Of a stretch of DNA of 64,000 nt, positions 1 through 9,192 are shown piece after piece (the stretch's first letter is position 1; each line of letters begins with the position of its first letter). The notes beneath the pieces are model-generated. The model had not been told where the DNA came from. It did not search any database and worked only from the letters and a program-made list of their open reading frames with translations. Location of the stretch: contig DETV01000105.1 of NCBI GenBank assembly GCA_002361775.1, forward strand, positions 1-64,000, read 5' to 3'. This DNA comes from Eubacterium sp. UBA3279. GTDB lineage: Bacteria > Bacillota > Clostridia > Lachnospirales > Lachnospiraceae. The translations under genes were made by a program, and so were the position numbers.

Positions 1-8
1 TTCATAGA

Positions 9-293
9 TTACTTGACACTACCTAAATCGCTTAACCATATCATCATTTCTTCTACTACAGATGTGTTCAGATGATAATATACAAAATTTTTTTCTTTTG
101 TTTCCCATACCAGATCTGCTTTTTTCAACACACTCAGATGATAGGATATGGTGGCATTGGTCATTTCAAATTGATCTGCAATCTCTCCTGCCGACATTCG
201 CCCTTCTTTTAACATCACTAGTATTTCCCGTCTTACCGGATCAGATAATGCTTTAAATGTATCTCCAAAACTCACGTCGTCACCTCTTTTCAT
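9..293 (-). CDS. ArsR-family repressor (SdpR-like), autoregulatory
   Basis: A 94-aa winged-helix DNA-binding protein. The whole protein is one ArsR domain: the opening FKALSDPVRREILVML is typical of SdpR-like members, and the recognition helix lies around MTNATISYHLSVLKKADLV (residues ~45-63). It has no Cys-based metal site, unlike the second ArsR protein at 17880-18251, so the signal is probably not a metal. The gene ends at the window edge, and an ATG on the same strand at positions 3-5 may open a downstream partner that cannot be read. Two matching palindromes flank its promoter (301-320 and 353-398), which suggests autorepression. Family assignment is firm; the signal is unknown. Confidence 0.88.
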   Translation of the reverse strand: MKRGDDVSFGDTFKALSDPVRREILVMLKEGRMSAGEIADQFEMTNATISYHLSVLKKADLVWETKEKNFVYYHLNTSVVEEMMIWLSDLGSVK

Positions 294-300
294 TGATTTT

Positions 301-320
301 ATTTAGAATATTTTCTAAAT
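301..320. promoter_or_regulatory. Candidate ArsR operator O1
   Basis: The sequence contains ATTTAGA, six bases, then TCTAAAT, a perfect inverted repeat just upstream of the arsR start. The same half-sites with the same 6-base spacing recur at 366-385. This copy lies between the -10 element and the start codon, where a bound repressor would block transcription. Binding by the adjacent ArsR protein is inferred from position. Confidence 0.6.
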
Positions 321-332
321 AGTTTTGTATTT

Positions 333-360
333 AATATATCACAAAAGCAGAAAAAGTCAA
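333..360 (-). promoter_or_regulatory. Promoter of the arsR gene
   Basis: On the minus strand a TTGACT -35 (355-360) and a TATATT -10 (333-338) are separated by 16 bases. The -35 overlaps the right-hand palindrome and the transcript start would fall beside the left-hand one. Confidence 0.5.
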
Positions 361-398
361 CATCTATTTAGATTTTTTTCTAAATAGATGTTGACTTT
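353..398. promoter_or_regulatory. 20-bp-arm palindrome: operator O2 and probable terminator
   Basis: Two perfect 20-base arms (353-372 and 379-398) enclose six T residues. The core at 366-385 repeats the operator half-sites of O1, 65 bp away centre to centre. On the minus strand the hairpin is followed by a T run, so it can also terminate transcription of the serine hydrolase gene that ends at 419. One element may serve both jobs. Confidence 0.6.
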
Positions 399-418
399 CA
401 TTGCATATTATGTTTGCA

Positions 419-1357
419 TTAAATTTCTTCCACGATCCTATTCAACAATTCCTCATGCAATCCCTTTCGCACTTTATTAAAATCTCCCCATTCCGGACAC
501 TGCACCGCTACTACCAGTCCACTTTCCGGCAAAACAGTGCTGATCTGTCCATATGCTCCATCTGCTCGATATGCTCCCGGGTAAGGAGACATCCAAAATT
601 GATATCCATATCCGCATGTCCATTCATTTTGTTCCTGACTCTCTGTATTGGTTTCTACATGCTTTGTTGTTGCTACCTTTACCCATTCGCTGCTTATAAT
701 TTGCTGATTTTTCCATTTTCCATCCGCAAGAAATACCTGTCCCAATTTCATCATTTCCGTAAGACGCATAAACATACTTCCACCGCCTATCGGGTGTCCC
801 TGAGGATCATTTTCCCACTGTGGCCATCCCTGGTCCAGCCTTGAAAATACATGACGGTACAAATATTCTCCCAGTCTTTGACCTGTAGCCTGCTCAATCA
901 TCCTTCCGGCCAATATACTGTCGGCAGTGGAATAACAAAACTCTTCCCCTGGATTTCTTAACATTGGTCTTGTCATCATATATTCCATATAATCCGGAAA
1001 TCCGATTCCCGCTCTTCGATCTGCTCCCATCAAATATGCTCTGTGGAATCCGCTGGTCATAGTCAGAAGATTCTCCAGAGTAATCTCCAGCAAGCGAGGA
1101 TCTGCATTTTCCGGTACATATTGAGGAAACATATCTGCCAGCTTATCGGAAAGAGAAAGCTTCCCCTCTTCAATAGCGATTCCCGCCGCCATAGACATAT
1201 AACTTTTCGTGTGGGAATAAATGTTTCTCTCCTGATCCGGTGTAAAACGATGTTCCAAAAGAACTCTGTCTGTATCTGCAATGGCAATACCCTCTATCTT
1301 TAATTCATTACACTGGGCAAAATGTATAAAATCTTTAAAAATCTTTTCAAGAGCCAT
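419..1357 (-). CDS. Serine hydrolase, class C beta-lactamase/PBP4* fold
   Basis: A 312-aa protein of the beta-lactamase-related family (PF00144). The catalytic S-x-x-K is SHTK at residues 48-51. A Y-S-T motif sits where Y-x-N is expected, and the third motif region reads GAYGQ. There is no signal peptide, so the enzyme is probably cytoplasmic and more likely an esterase or peptidase than an antibiotic-resistance enzyme. The start is supported by GAGGAGG about 7 bases upstream. It stands alone on the minus strand, followed by the 353-398 hairpin. The substrate is not recognisable. Confidence 0.85.
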   Translation of the reverse strand: MALEKIFKDFIHFAQCNELKIEGIAIADTDRVLLEHRFTPDQERNIYSHTKSYMSMAAGIAIEEGKLSLSDKLADMFPQYVPENADPRLLEITLENLLTMTSGFHRAYLMGADRRAGIGFPDYMEYMMTRPMLRNPGEEFCYSTADSILAGRMIEQATGQRLGEYLYRHVFSRLDQGWPQWENDPQGHPIGGGSMFMRLTEMMKLGQVFLADGKWKNQQIISSEWVKVATTKHVETNTESQEQNEWTCGYGYQFWMSPYPGAYRADGAYGQISTVLPESGLVVAVQCPEWGDFNKVRKGLHEELLNRIVEEI

Positions 1358-1727
1358 AAAAATTCCTCCTCATCTCCTTGTAAAACATAGACCATAATAC
1401 ATTATTTTCCGTCTTGATCATATCTTGGCAAAACTTAATGCAAACCGCCTTTTTTCGTATTTTTAGTATATTTTACTACCATTCTCATGTCAATACTTCT
1501 CATGCTCAAAACACCTCGCTTATCATGGATAAAACTTTCGAGATATCGTTGGCTGATTGAAAAATCGACATAGGGATAGGGGGTATATCGTTGATTTTTG
1601 GTGAAAATATGGCTATTTTTGAAAATACTCACCATGTTTTTTGAAGGAAAACATATTTTCAAGTGAAAATACTGGTGAGCAATCTTCAAAAAAGTAAAAA
1701 ATATATACGAACAGGATATTTGAATAA
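1358..1727. other. Intergenic stretch without a supported gene
   Basis: About 370 bases, AT-rich, between the serine hydrolase start and the glgP terminator. A 102-codon open frame on the minus strand (1435-1743) has no ribosome-binding site, low-complexity composition and runs into the glgP terminator, so it was not called. The part nearest 1358 holds the hydrolase ribosome-binding site and presumably its promoter, though no convincing -35/-10 pair was picked out. Confidence 0.5.
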
Positions 1728-1778
1728 AGAAAACCGATGGCATATCAGACCATTATCAGTCTGCACCATCGGTTTTCT
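1728..1778 (-). terminator. Rho-independent terminator of glgP
   Basis: Perfect 13-base arms (1728-1740 and 1766-1778) form a hairpin right after the glgP stop codon. On the minus strand the stem ends in TTTTCT and is followed by more T-rich sequence. Confidence 0.8.
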
Positions 1779-1783
1779 CAAGT

Positions 1784-4243
1784 TTATTTAATAGTTACCT
1801 TATCCAGATGCCAGATTTCATCTACATACTGCTGAATAGTTCTGTCAGATGTAAATTTACCGGAGCATGCTGTGTTCAGAAGCGCCATCTTAGCCCATCT
1901 GTCAGTATCTCTATATGCTTCTTCTACTCTCTTCTGAGCTTCTGCATAGGATTTGAAGTCAGCCAGGATAAAGTAGGTATCTGCCCGATTGCTGCTGTTT
2001 GTATTCAACAGAGAATCATAAATTTCACGGAACATATTGAAATCTCCATGGGAGTATGTTCCATTGATCAACTGCATCAGTACGTTACGGATGTCCGGAT
2101 CATTGTTGAAGTACTGCATTGGATCGTATCCGCCGTTGTTTTCATAGTTGATAACTTCATCAGAGGACAGACCAAAGATGAATGCGTTTTCTTTTCCTAC
2201 TTCTTCTACGATTTCCACGTTTGCGCCGTCCATAGTTCCCAGAGTAGGCGCGCCGTTCAGCATGAACTTCATGTTTCCTGTTCCGGATGCCTCTTTACTT
2301 GCAGTAGAAATCTGCTCTGATACATCTGCTGCCGCAAAGATCATCTCTGCATTAGATACACGGTAGTTTTCAATAAATACAACTTTCAGTTTGCCGTTAA
2401 TAGAAGCATCGTTGTTGATCACATCTGCTACGGCATTGATCAGCTTGATTGTCTGTTTTGCACGACGATATCCTGCTGCTGCTTTTGCACCAAAGATAAA
2501 TGTTCTTGGGTAGAAATCCATCTCCGGATGTTCTTTGATCTGGTTATACAGATACATAACGTGAAGAATATTCATCAACTGACGTTTGTACTCATGAAGT
2601 CTCTTAACCTGAACGTCAAAAATAGAATGTGGATTGATTTCAATACCGTTATGCTCCTGGATGTATTTTGCCAGACGAACTTTATTCTGGTATTTGATAT
2701 TCATGAATTCCTGCAGAGCTTTCTTATCATCTGCATATACTTTCAGTTTTGACAATTCTGACAGGTTGGTAATCCAGCCGTCACCAATGTGATCGGTAAT
2801 CCAGTCAGCTAACAACTGATTTCCATGAAGAAGGAAACGTCTCTGTGTGATACCATTTGTTTTATTGTTGAATTTCTCCGGATACATCTCGTAAAAATCT
2901 CTTAATTCTTCTTTTTTCAGAATCTCTGTGTGAAGTCTCGCAACACCGTTTACAGAGAAACCACCTGCGATTGCCAGATGAGCCATCTTAACCTGACCAT
3001 CGTAAATGATTGCCATTTTTCTGATTTTTTCCTGATTTCCCGGATATTTGCTCTGGATTTCCAGAATAAATCTGCGGTTGATCTCTTCCACGATCTGATA
3101 TACACGGGGAAGCAGTTTAGAAAACAGCTCGATTGGCCATTTTTCAAGCGCTTCTGCCATAATTGTATGGTTTGTATAGGCACAGGTATGTGTGGTGATT
3201 TCCCATGCTTCTTCCCATGTCATACCTTCTTCATCCAACAGGATACGCATCAGCTCCGCTACTGTCAGAGTTGGGTGGGTATCATTTAACTGGAATACTA
3301 CTTTCTTTGGCAGATCATGGAGATCGCTGTGAGTTTTCTTGAATTTCTCAATAGCTGCCTGAATACTTGCAGATACAAAGAAATACTGCTGTTTCAGACG
3401 CAGTTCCTTTCCTGCATAGTGATCGTCACAGGGATAAAGAACTTCTACGATTGTTTTTGCCAGATTTTCCTGTTCTACTGCTTTGTGATATTCACCTTTA
3501 TCAAACAGATCCAGACGGAAATCTGTGATCGGCTCTGCATCCCAGATTCTCAGTGTGTTAACAATTTTATTATTATACCCTACGATTGGCATATCATAAG
3601 GAATTGCCATTACAGACTGATATCCTTCCTGTACGAAATGATTTCTTCCTGTTGCAGGATCATAAACTACTTTTACATATCCGCCGAATTTTACTTCTTT
3701 TGCATATTCCGGACGGCGCAATTCAAATGGATAGCCATTTTTCAGCCAGTTATCCGGCACTTCTACCTGATAACCATTTTCAATTTTCTGTTTAAACAAA
3801 CCATAGCGATAACGGATACCGCATCCATATGCACAATATCCCAGGGTTGCCAGGGAATCCAGAAAACAAGCTGCAAGTCTTCCCAGACCACCGTTACCCA
3901 AAGCCGGATCCGGCTCCTGATCTTCAATCACGTTCAGATCAAATCCCAGTTCTTCCAAAGCTTCCTTTACTTCTTTGTATGCGGTCAGGTTGATCAGGTT
4001 GTTGCCCAAAGCACGACCCATCAAAAATTCCATGGACAGATAATAAACGATCTTCGGATCATCTTTTTCATACTGTTTCTGGCTCAATAACCAGTTGTCG
4101 ATAACCACATCTTTTACCGCCAGAGACACGGCCTGAAATACCTGCTCCTGGGTAGCTTCATCAATTGTCTTACGATAAAGCATTTTTACATTTTCTTTTA
4201 CGCTGTTTTTAAACTCTTCCTTTTTGAAATGACTGTCTAACAT
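1784..4243 (-). CDS. glgP: Glycogen/maltodextrin phosphorylase
   Basis: An 819-aa alpha-glucan phosphorylase that releases glucose-1-phosphate from glycogen or maltodextrin using PLP. It is full length for GT35 enzymes. The PLP lysine lies in GTGNMKFML near residue 657, and the N-terminal NGGLGRLAACFLDSLATLG signature is present. The start at 4243 is chosen because GAGGAGGT sits 5 bases upstream; an in-frame ATG 15 codons earlier has no such site. The gene stands apart from other glycogen genes, which are absent from the window. Whether glycogen or maltodextrin is preferred cannot be told. Confidence 0.96.
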   Translation of the reverse strand: MLDSHFKKEEFKNSVKENVKMLYRKTIDEATQEQVFQAVSLAVKDVVIDNWLLSQKQYEKDDPKIVYYLSMEFLMGRALGNNLINLTAYKEVKEALEELGFDLNVIEDQEPDPALGNGGLGRLAACFLDSLATLGYCAYGCGIRYRYGLFKQKIENGYQVEVPDNWLKNGYPFELRRPEYAKEVKFGGYVKVVYDPATGRNHFVQEGYQSVMAIPYDMPIVGYNNKIVNTLRIWDAEPITDFRLDLFDKGEYHKAVEQENLAKTIVEVLYPCDDHYAGKELRLKQQYFFVSASIQAAIEKFKKTHSDLHDLPKKVVFQLNDTHPTLTVAELMRILLDEEGMTWEEAWEITTHTCAYTNHTIMAEALEKWPIELFSKLLPRVYQIVEEINRRFILEIQSKYPGNQEKIRKMAIIYDGQVKMAHLAIAGGFSVNGVARLHTEILKKEELRDFYEMYPEKFNNKTNGITQRRFLLHGNQLLADWITDHIGDGWITNLSELSKLKVYADDKKALQEFMNIKYQNKVRLAKYIQEHNGIEINPHSIFDVQVKRLHEYKRQLMNILHVMYLYNQIKEHPEMDFYPRTFIFGAKAAAGYRRAKQTIKLINAVADVINNDASINGKLKVVFIENYRVSNAEMIFAAADVSEQISTASKEASGTGNMKFMLNGAPTLGTMDGANVEIVEEVGKENAFIFGLSSDEVINYENNGGYDPMQYFNNDPDIRNVLMQLINGTYSHGDFNMFREIYDSLLNTNSSNRADTYFILADFKSYAEAQKRVEEAYRDTDRWAKMALLNTACSGKFTSDRTIQQYVDEIWHLDKVTIK

Positions 4244-4267
4244 CGTTACCTCCTCATTCAATCGCAC

Positions 4268-4308
4268 GGAAAAGAGGGTACAGGGCATTTTGTGCTCTAT
4301 CCCCTCTT
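4268..4308 (-). terminator. Probable terminator of ileS
   Basis: Seven-base arms (4272-4278, 4302-4308) form a hairpin immediately after the ileS stop on the minus strand, followed by TTTTCC. The stem is short and the loop long, so efficiency is uncertain and some readthrough into glgP is possible. Confidence 0.5.
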
Positions 4309-4315
4309 GTTCCCT

Positions 4316-7300
4316 TTATTGATTTATTTTTTCTACTGCAAGAGTTACTTCCTGAGCATTGATGTTCCAGGATTTTTCGTACCCCTGCACAGTATCAAAC
4401 AGAATATCCTCTGCCAATACCTCTGATTGAATCTCTTCGGCATGTGTTTTCATCACGTCTTCAATAACCTGGTTGTCTTTCACAAACACATGAATCTTAT
4501 CCATAACCTCAAATCCGGCTTCTTTTCTCATCGTCTGGATCTTGCTGATGATTTCTCTTACAAAGCCTTCCTCGATCAGTTCAGGAGTAAGATTTGTATC
4601 CAATACAACTGCGATCTCATTATCAGACTCAGTTACATACCCTTCCATCTGAGCTGTTTCGATCAGCAGGTCACTTTCTGATAATACAACTTCATTGCCT
4701 GTAATGTCAAGTTTTAATTCCCCATGCGCCCGCAACTCGGCCATTGCCTGGTTTCCATCCAGCTCAGTAAGAGCCTGACGGATACCATTCAATAATTTTC
4801 CGTATTTTGGTCCCACTGTCTTAAGCTGTGGTTTGAAATTATAAGAAATAAAGTTCTCAATATTATCGGTAAATTCTACTGCTTTCACATTCAGTTCATC
4901 TGCAATGATTGTTGTGTAGAATTCAGAAAGTTCATAAGGAGCCTTTACAAACATTTTTGCGATAGGCTGACGGTTCTTAATATTGGCATTGTTTCTGCAA
5001 GCACGTCCCATAACAACGATATCCAGCAGATGATCCATATTTTCTTCCAGTTCTTTGTCGATCCATTCCTGTTTTGCCACTGGGAAATCACACAAATGAA
5101 CACTTTCCGGTGCATTTTTGTCCAGACTGCAAACCAGATTTCTGTAGATATCTTCTGTCATAAACGGAATCATAGGCGCTGCAACTTTGGAAATAGTAAC
5201 TAATGCAGTATACAGTGTCATATACGCATTAATCTTATCCTGTTCCATTCCTTTTGCCCAGAAACGCTCACGGCTTCTTCTTACATACCAGTTACTCATA
5301 TCGTCTACAAATTCCTGAAGCGCTCTTGCTGCCTCCGGAATCCGGTAATTACCCAGATGATCGTCTACTGTCTGAATCACTGTATTCAGTTTGGACAGCA
5401 GCCATTTATCCATAACTGATAATTTATCGTAATCTAATGTATATTTTGTTGCGTCAAATTCATCAATATTGGCGTACAGTACAAAGAATGCATAAGTATT
5501 CCATAATGTACTCATGAATTTTCTCTGGCCTTCCTGCACTGCTTTTCCATGGAAACGGTTCGGCAGCCATGGAGCGCTGTTGATATAGAAATACCAGCGG
5601 ATCGCATCTGCGCCATAGGTTTCCAGCGCATCAAATGGATCCACCGCATTTCCTTTGGATTTACTCATCTTCTGTCCATTTTCATCCTGTACATGTCCCA
5701 AAACGATAACATTTTCATATGGAGCTTTATTAAACAGCAGTGTAGATTCTGCCAGCAGAGAATAGAACCATCCACGGGTCTGGTCAACTGCCTCAGAAAT
5801 AAACTGTGCAGGGAACTGCTGCTCGAACAATTCTTTGTTTTCAAATGGATAATGATGCTGCGCGAAAGGCATTGCTCCTGAATCAAACCAGCAGTCAATA
5901 ACCTCCGGTACACGATGCATCGGTTTTCCGCAGACCGGACACTTGATCGTGATCTCATCAATATATGGACGATGGAGTTCTACTGTTTTTGCTCTCTCAT
6001 CACCGCTCATTTCAAATAATTCCTGACGGCTTCCAATAGAATGCATATGACCACATTCACATTCCCAGATATTTAATGGTGTTCCCCAGTAACGGTTTCT
6101 GGAAATACCCCAATCCTGTACATTTTCCAGCCAGTCCCCAAAACGTCCTTTACCAATACTTTCCGGAATCCAATTGATGGTATTGTTGTTGCGGATCAGG
6201 TCTTCTTTTACTTCTGTCATCTTGATGAACCAGGATTCTCTCGCATAGTAGATCAGCGGAGTATCACATCTCCAGCAATGAGGATAGCTATGCTCAAATT
6301 TTGGTGCGGAGAACAGAAGTTTTCTGGAATCCAGATCTTTCAATACTTCCGGGTCTGCTTTCTTACAGAAAGTTCCTGCCCATGGGGTTTCTTCTGTCAT
6401 TTCACCTTTTTCGTTTACCAACTGTAAAAATGGCAGATCATATTTACGTCCTACTTTACTGTCGTCTTCACCAAATGCCGGAGCAATATGAACCACACCG
6501 GTACCGTCTGTAAGCGTTACATAAGTATCACATACCACGTAATATGCCTTTTTATTTAATTTTTTGAAATTATATAACGGCTCATACTCTTTGTATTCCA
6601 GATCTTTACCTGTATAAGTTTCCAGTACCTCATAAGCCGGTGTTCCTTCTTCTCTTTCCAGAGAACCAAGAACAGTATCCAGAAGCGCCTCTGCCATATA
6701 GTAGGTATATCCGTCGCAGGCTTTTACTTTTGCGTATGTTTCTTCCGGATTCACACAGAGAGCCACATTGGAAGGCAGGGTCCATGGCGTTGTGGTCCAT
6801 GCCAGAATATAAGCGTCTTCTCCCACTACCTTAAAACGTGCTACTGCAGAACGTTCTTTTACATCTTTATATCCCTGTGCAACCTCCTGAGCAGACAGAG
6901 GAGTTCCACATCGAGGACAGTACGGTACAATCTTAAATCCTTTATACAGCAGTCCTTTATCCCAGATTTTCTTTAATGCCCACCATTCAGATTCAATATA
7001 ATCATCATGGTATGTTACATAAGGATCATCCATATCAGCCCAGAAACCTACTGTAGAAGAAAAATCTTCCCACATTCCTTTATATTTCCAGACACTTTCC
7101 TTACATTTGTCGATAAATGGAATCAGGCCATATTCTTCAATCTGTTCTTTTCCATCCAGTCCCAATAATTTTTCCACTTCCAGCTCTACCGGAAGTCCAT
7201 GAGTATCCCATCCTGCTTTTCTTGGAACCATATAACCTTTCATGGTACGATAGCGGGGAATCATGTCTTTGATTACACGGGTCAATACATGACCAATGTG

Positions 7301-7462
7301 GGGTTTACCATTTGCTGTCGGAGGACCATCATAAAATGTATAAGTCTCTCCCTGTTTACGCTGTTCCATACTTTTTTCAAAAATATGGTTTTCTTTCCAG
7401 AATTGTTCTGTGTTTTTTTCTCTCTCCACGAAATTCAGATTGGTTGACACTTTCTGATACAT
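4316..7462 (-). CDS. ileS: Isoleucyl-tRNA synthetase
   Basis: A 1,048-aa class I synthetase that charges tRNA-Ile in the cytoplasm. The HIGH motif is at residues 55-58 and KMSKS is near residue 597. Metal-binding Cys pairs (CxxCG) appear in the insertion and in the CP1/editing region (for example CPRCGTP and CPVCGKP). The length fits the longer eukaryote-like IleS type, often mupirocin-tolerant by family knowledge. Expression is controlled by the T-box leader immediately upstream. Assignment is firm. Confidence 0.97.
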   Translation of the reverse strand: MYQKVSTNLNFVEREKNTEQFWKENHIFEKSMEQRKQGETYTFYDGPPTANGKPHIGHVLTRVIKDMIPRYRTMKGYMVPRKAGWDTHGLPVELEVEKLLGLDGKEQIEEYGLIPFIDKCKESVWKYKGMWEDFSSTVGFWADMDDPYVTYHDDYIESEWWALKKIWDKGLLYKGFKIVPYCPRCGTPLSAQEVAQGYKDVKERSAVARFKVVGEDAYILAWTTTPWTLPSNVALCVNPEETYAKVKACDGYTYYMAEALLDTVLGSLEREEGTPAYEVLETYTGKDLEYKEYEPLYNFKKLNKKAYYVVCDTYVTLTDGTGVVHIAPAFGEDDSKVGRKYDLPFLQLVNEKGEMTEETPWAGTFCKKADPEVLKDLDSRKLLFSAPKFEHSYPHCWRCDTPLIYYARESWFIKMTEVKEDLIRNNNTINWIPESIGKGRFGDWLENVQDWGISRNRYWGTPLNIWECECGHMHSIGSRQELFEMSGDERAKTVELHRPYIDEITIKCPVCGKPMHRVPEVIDCWFDSGAMPFAQHHYPFENKELFEQQFPAQFISEAVDQTRGWFYSLLAESTLLFNKAPYENVIVLGHVQDENGQKMSKSKGNAVDPFDALETYGADAIRWYFYINSAPWLPNRFHGKAVQEGQRKFMSTLWNTYAFFVLYANIDEFDATKYTLDYDKLSVMDKWLLSKLNTVIQTVDDHLGNYRIPEAARALQEFVDDMSNWYVRRSRERFWAKGMEQDKINAYMTLYTALVTISKVAAPMIPFMTEDIYRNLVCSLDKNAPESVHLCDFPVAKQEWIDKELEENMDHLLDIVVMGRACRNNANIKNRQPIAKMFVKAPYELSEFYTTIIADELNVKAVEFTDNIENFISYNFKPQLKTVGPKYGKLLNGIRQALTELDGNQAMAELRAHGELKLDITGNEVVLSESDLLIETAQMEGYVTESDNEIAVVLDTNLTPELIEEGFVREIISKIQTMRKEAGFEVMDKIHVFVKDNQVIEDVMKTHAEEIQSEVLAEDILFDTVQGYEKSWNINAQEVTLAVEKINQ

Positions 7463-7534
7463 GGCAGAAAACCTCCTTTAGAATAATAATTGATTTTAAA
7501 TCTAAATGATTTATTTTGTGCTTCGCACTTTCCT

Positions 7535-7838
7535 ATGACACAAAAAGCCCCCGTCCTGTAACAGGACGAGGGCAAAATACCATCGTTATACCACCTCTTA
7601 CAGCGTACGGGCTTTTACACCGATACACCTTCCCTTTAACGGAGGAAATCCGGCATCTCCTACTGAACTTCCCTCCTGCTCTTCTATGCTTCAATCTATA
7701 CTGTCATGATCCGGGAATCCTTCAGATAGCAACTCGGGAGTGATCTTCATCTGCTTCTACTCGTACCAGGCTTCCACCTTCCCCGGCTCGCTGAACCTTT
7801 AAAATCCAGATTACTGTCTCCGTCTTCGTTTTTATAAA
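7535..7838 (-). promoter_or_regulatory. Ile-specific T-box riboswitch
   Basis: The ileS leader carries a T-box element. On the minus strand the T-box sequence AGAGGTGGTATAACGA is at ~7584-7599 and a strong intrinsic terminator follows at 7546-7576. Stem I spans roughly 7735-7825, and the likely specifier ATC (Ile) is at 7742-7744 before ACTCCCGAG. Uncharged tRNA-Ile would pair with the specifier and the T-box bulge and allow readthrough into ileS. Confidence 0.93.
7546..7576 (-). terminator. T-box regulatory terminator
   Basis: On the minus strand GCCCTCGTCCTG pairs with AGGACGGGGGC around a short loop, followed by TTTTT. It is the off-state hairpin of the T-box switch. Confidence 0.88.
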
Positions 7839-7842
7839 GAAC

Positions 7843-7872
7843 ATTATAATGATATTATAGTCAGATTGTCAA
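7843..7872 (-). promoter_or_regulatory. Sigma-A promoter of the ileS T-box transcript
   Basis: A perfect TTGACA (7867-7872) and a perfect TATAAT (7843-7848) lie on the minus strand with an 18-base spacer, directly upstream of the T-box stem I. Confidence 0.85.
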
Positions 7873-7890
7873 GGCTTCCCCGGCGAATTA

Positions 7891-9192
7891 TTACAAAATA
7901 TCGATATATTCTCCACTTAAAGCCTTGTTCATACTTCTTACTGCACAGAATTTTCCGCACATGGAACAGCTGTCCTCTATTTCCGGTTTCCTTTCATCAC
8001 GGATTCTCTTAGCTGTTTCCGGATCCATAGAACACTCCCACTGCCGCTCCCAGTCAAATGTTCTTCTGGCATCTGCCATTTTGTCATCCATATCCTGCGC
8101 ATGAGGAACTTTTTTAGCTATATCTGCCGCATGAGCCGCTATTTTAGATGCAATAATTCCCTGTTTTACATCATCCACATTGGGAAGAGCCAAATGTTCT
8201 GCCGGAGTTACATAACACAGAAACGCTGCTCCTGCCGATGCGGCAACCGCTCCTCCAATTGCTGCGGTGATATGGTCATATCCCGGCGCAATATCAGTAA
8301 CAATAGGTCCCAATACATAAAATGGCGCTCCCATACAAATCGTCTGCTGTAATTTCATATTTGCAGCAATCTGATCCAAAAGCATATGTCCCGGACCTTC
8401 CACCATAACCTGTACATCTTTTTCCCAGGCTCTCTTTGTCAGTTCACCCAACCGGACCAGCTCCTCAATCTGACATACATCACTGGCATCTGCAAGGCAG
8501 CCGGGACGACAGGCATCTCCCAGAGAAATAGTCACATCATGCTCCCGGCAGATTTCCAGAATTTCATCATAATATTCATAAAACGGATTTTCTTCTCCTG
8601 TCATACTCATCCAGGCGAACACCAGAGAACCTCCTCGGGACACAATGTTCATTTTTCTCTTGTGCTGTTTGATCTGTTCAATGGTTTTTCTTGTAATTCC
8701 ACAGTGAAGAGTCACAAAATCCACCCCATCTTCCGCATGAAGACGGATAACGTCAATAAAATCTTTTGCCGTCAAAGTGGCAAGATCTCTCTGATAATGT
8801 ATCACACTGTCATATACCGGAACAGTTCCGATCATAGCCGGACATTCGCTGGTCAGTTTTTTTCTGAAAGGCTGGGTATTTCCATGGGAAGAAAGATCCA
8901 TAATGGCTTCCGCTCCCATATCCACTGCCGCCATAACTTTTTTCATCTCAATATCATAATCCTTGCAATCTCTGGAAACTCCCAGATTCACATTGATTTT
9001 TGTCCGCAGCATAGAACCTACTCCATTGGGATCCAGACATTTATGATGCTTGTTGGCGCAAATTGCCACCTGTCCCTTTGCTACCCATTCTCTGATTTCT
9101 TCTTCTGTGCGATATTCTTTTTTTGCTACGATTTTCATTTCTTCTGTAATAATTCCTTTTTTCGCAGCTTCCATCTGTGTATGATACATCAT
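7891..9192 (-). CDS. thiC: Phosphomethylpyrimidine synthase ThiC
   Basis: A 433-aa radical-SAM enzyme converting aminoimidazole ribotide to HMP-phosphate, the pyrimidine half of thiamine. The C-terminal cluster motif CSMCGKFC (C-x2-C-x4-C) is present near residues 411-418. The length matches the short form found in clostridia, without the N-terminal extension of proteobacterial ThiC. The start at 9192 overlaps the thiD stop as ATGA with GGGAGGA upstream; an earlier in-frame ATG would overlap thiD deeply and was rejected. It is the last gene of the riboswitch-controlled thi operon. Confidence 0.96.
   Translation of the reverse strand: MMYHTQMEAAKKGIITEEMKIVAKKEYRTEEEIREWVAKGQVAICANKHHKCLDPNGVGSMLRTKINVNLGVSRDCKDYDIEMKKVMAAVDMGAEAIMDLSSHGNTQPFRKKLTSECPAMIGTVPVYDSVIHYQRDLATLTAKDFIDVIRLHAEDGVDFVTLHCGITRKTIEQIKQHKRKMNIVSRGGSLVFAWMSMTGEENPFYEYYDEILEICREHDVTISLGDACRPGCLADASDVCQIEELVRLGELTKRAWEKDVQVMVEGPGHMLLDQIAANMKLQQTICMGAPFYVLGPIVTDIAPGYDHITAAIGGAVAASAGAAFLCYVTPAEHLALPNVDDVKQGIIASKIAAHAADIAKKVPHAQDMDDKMADARRTFDWERQWECSMDPETAKRIRDERKPEIEDSCSMCGKFCAVRSMNKALSGEYIDIL

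Noticed and set aside
1435..1743. 102-codon open frame on the minus strand
   Set aside because: No ribosome-binding site, low-complexity composition and overlap with the glgP terminator.
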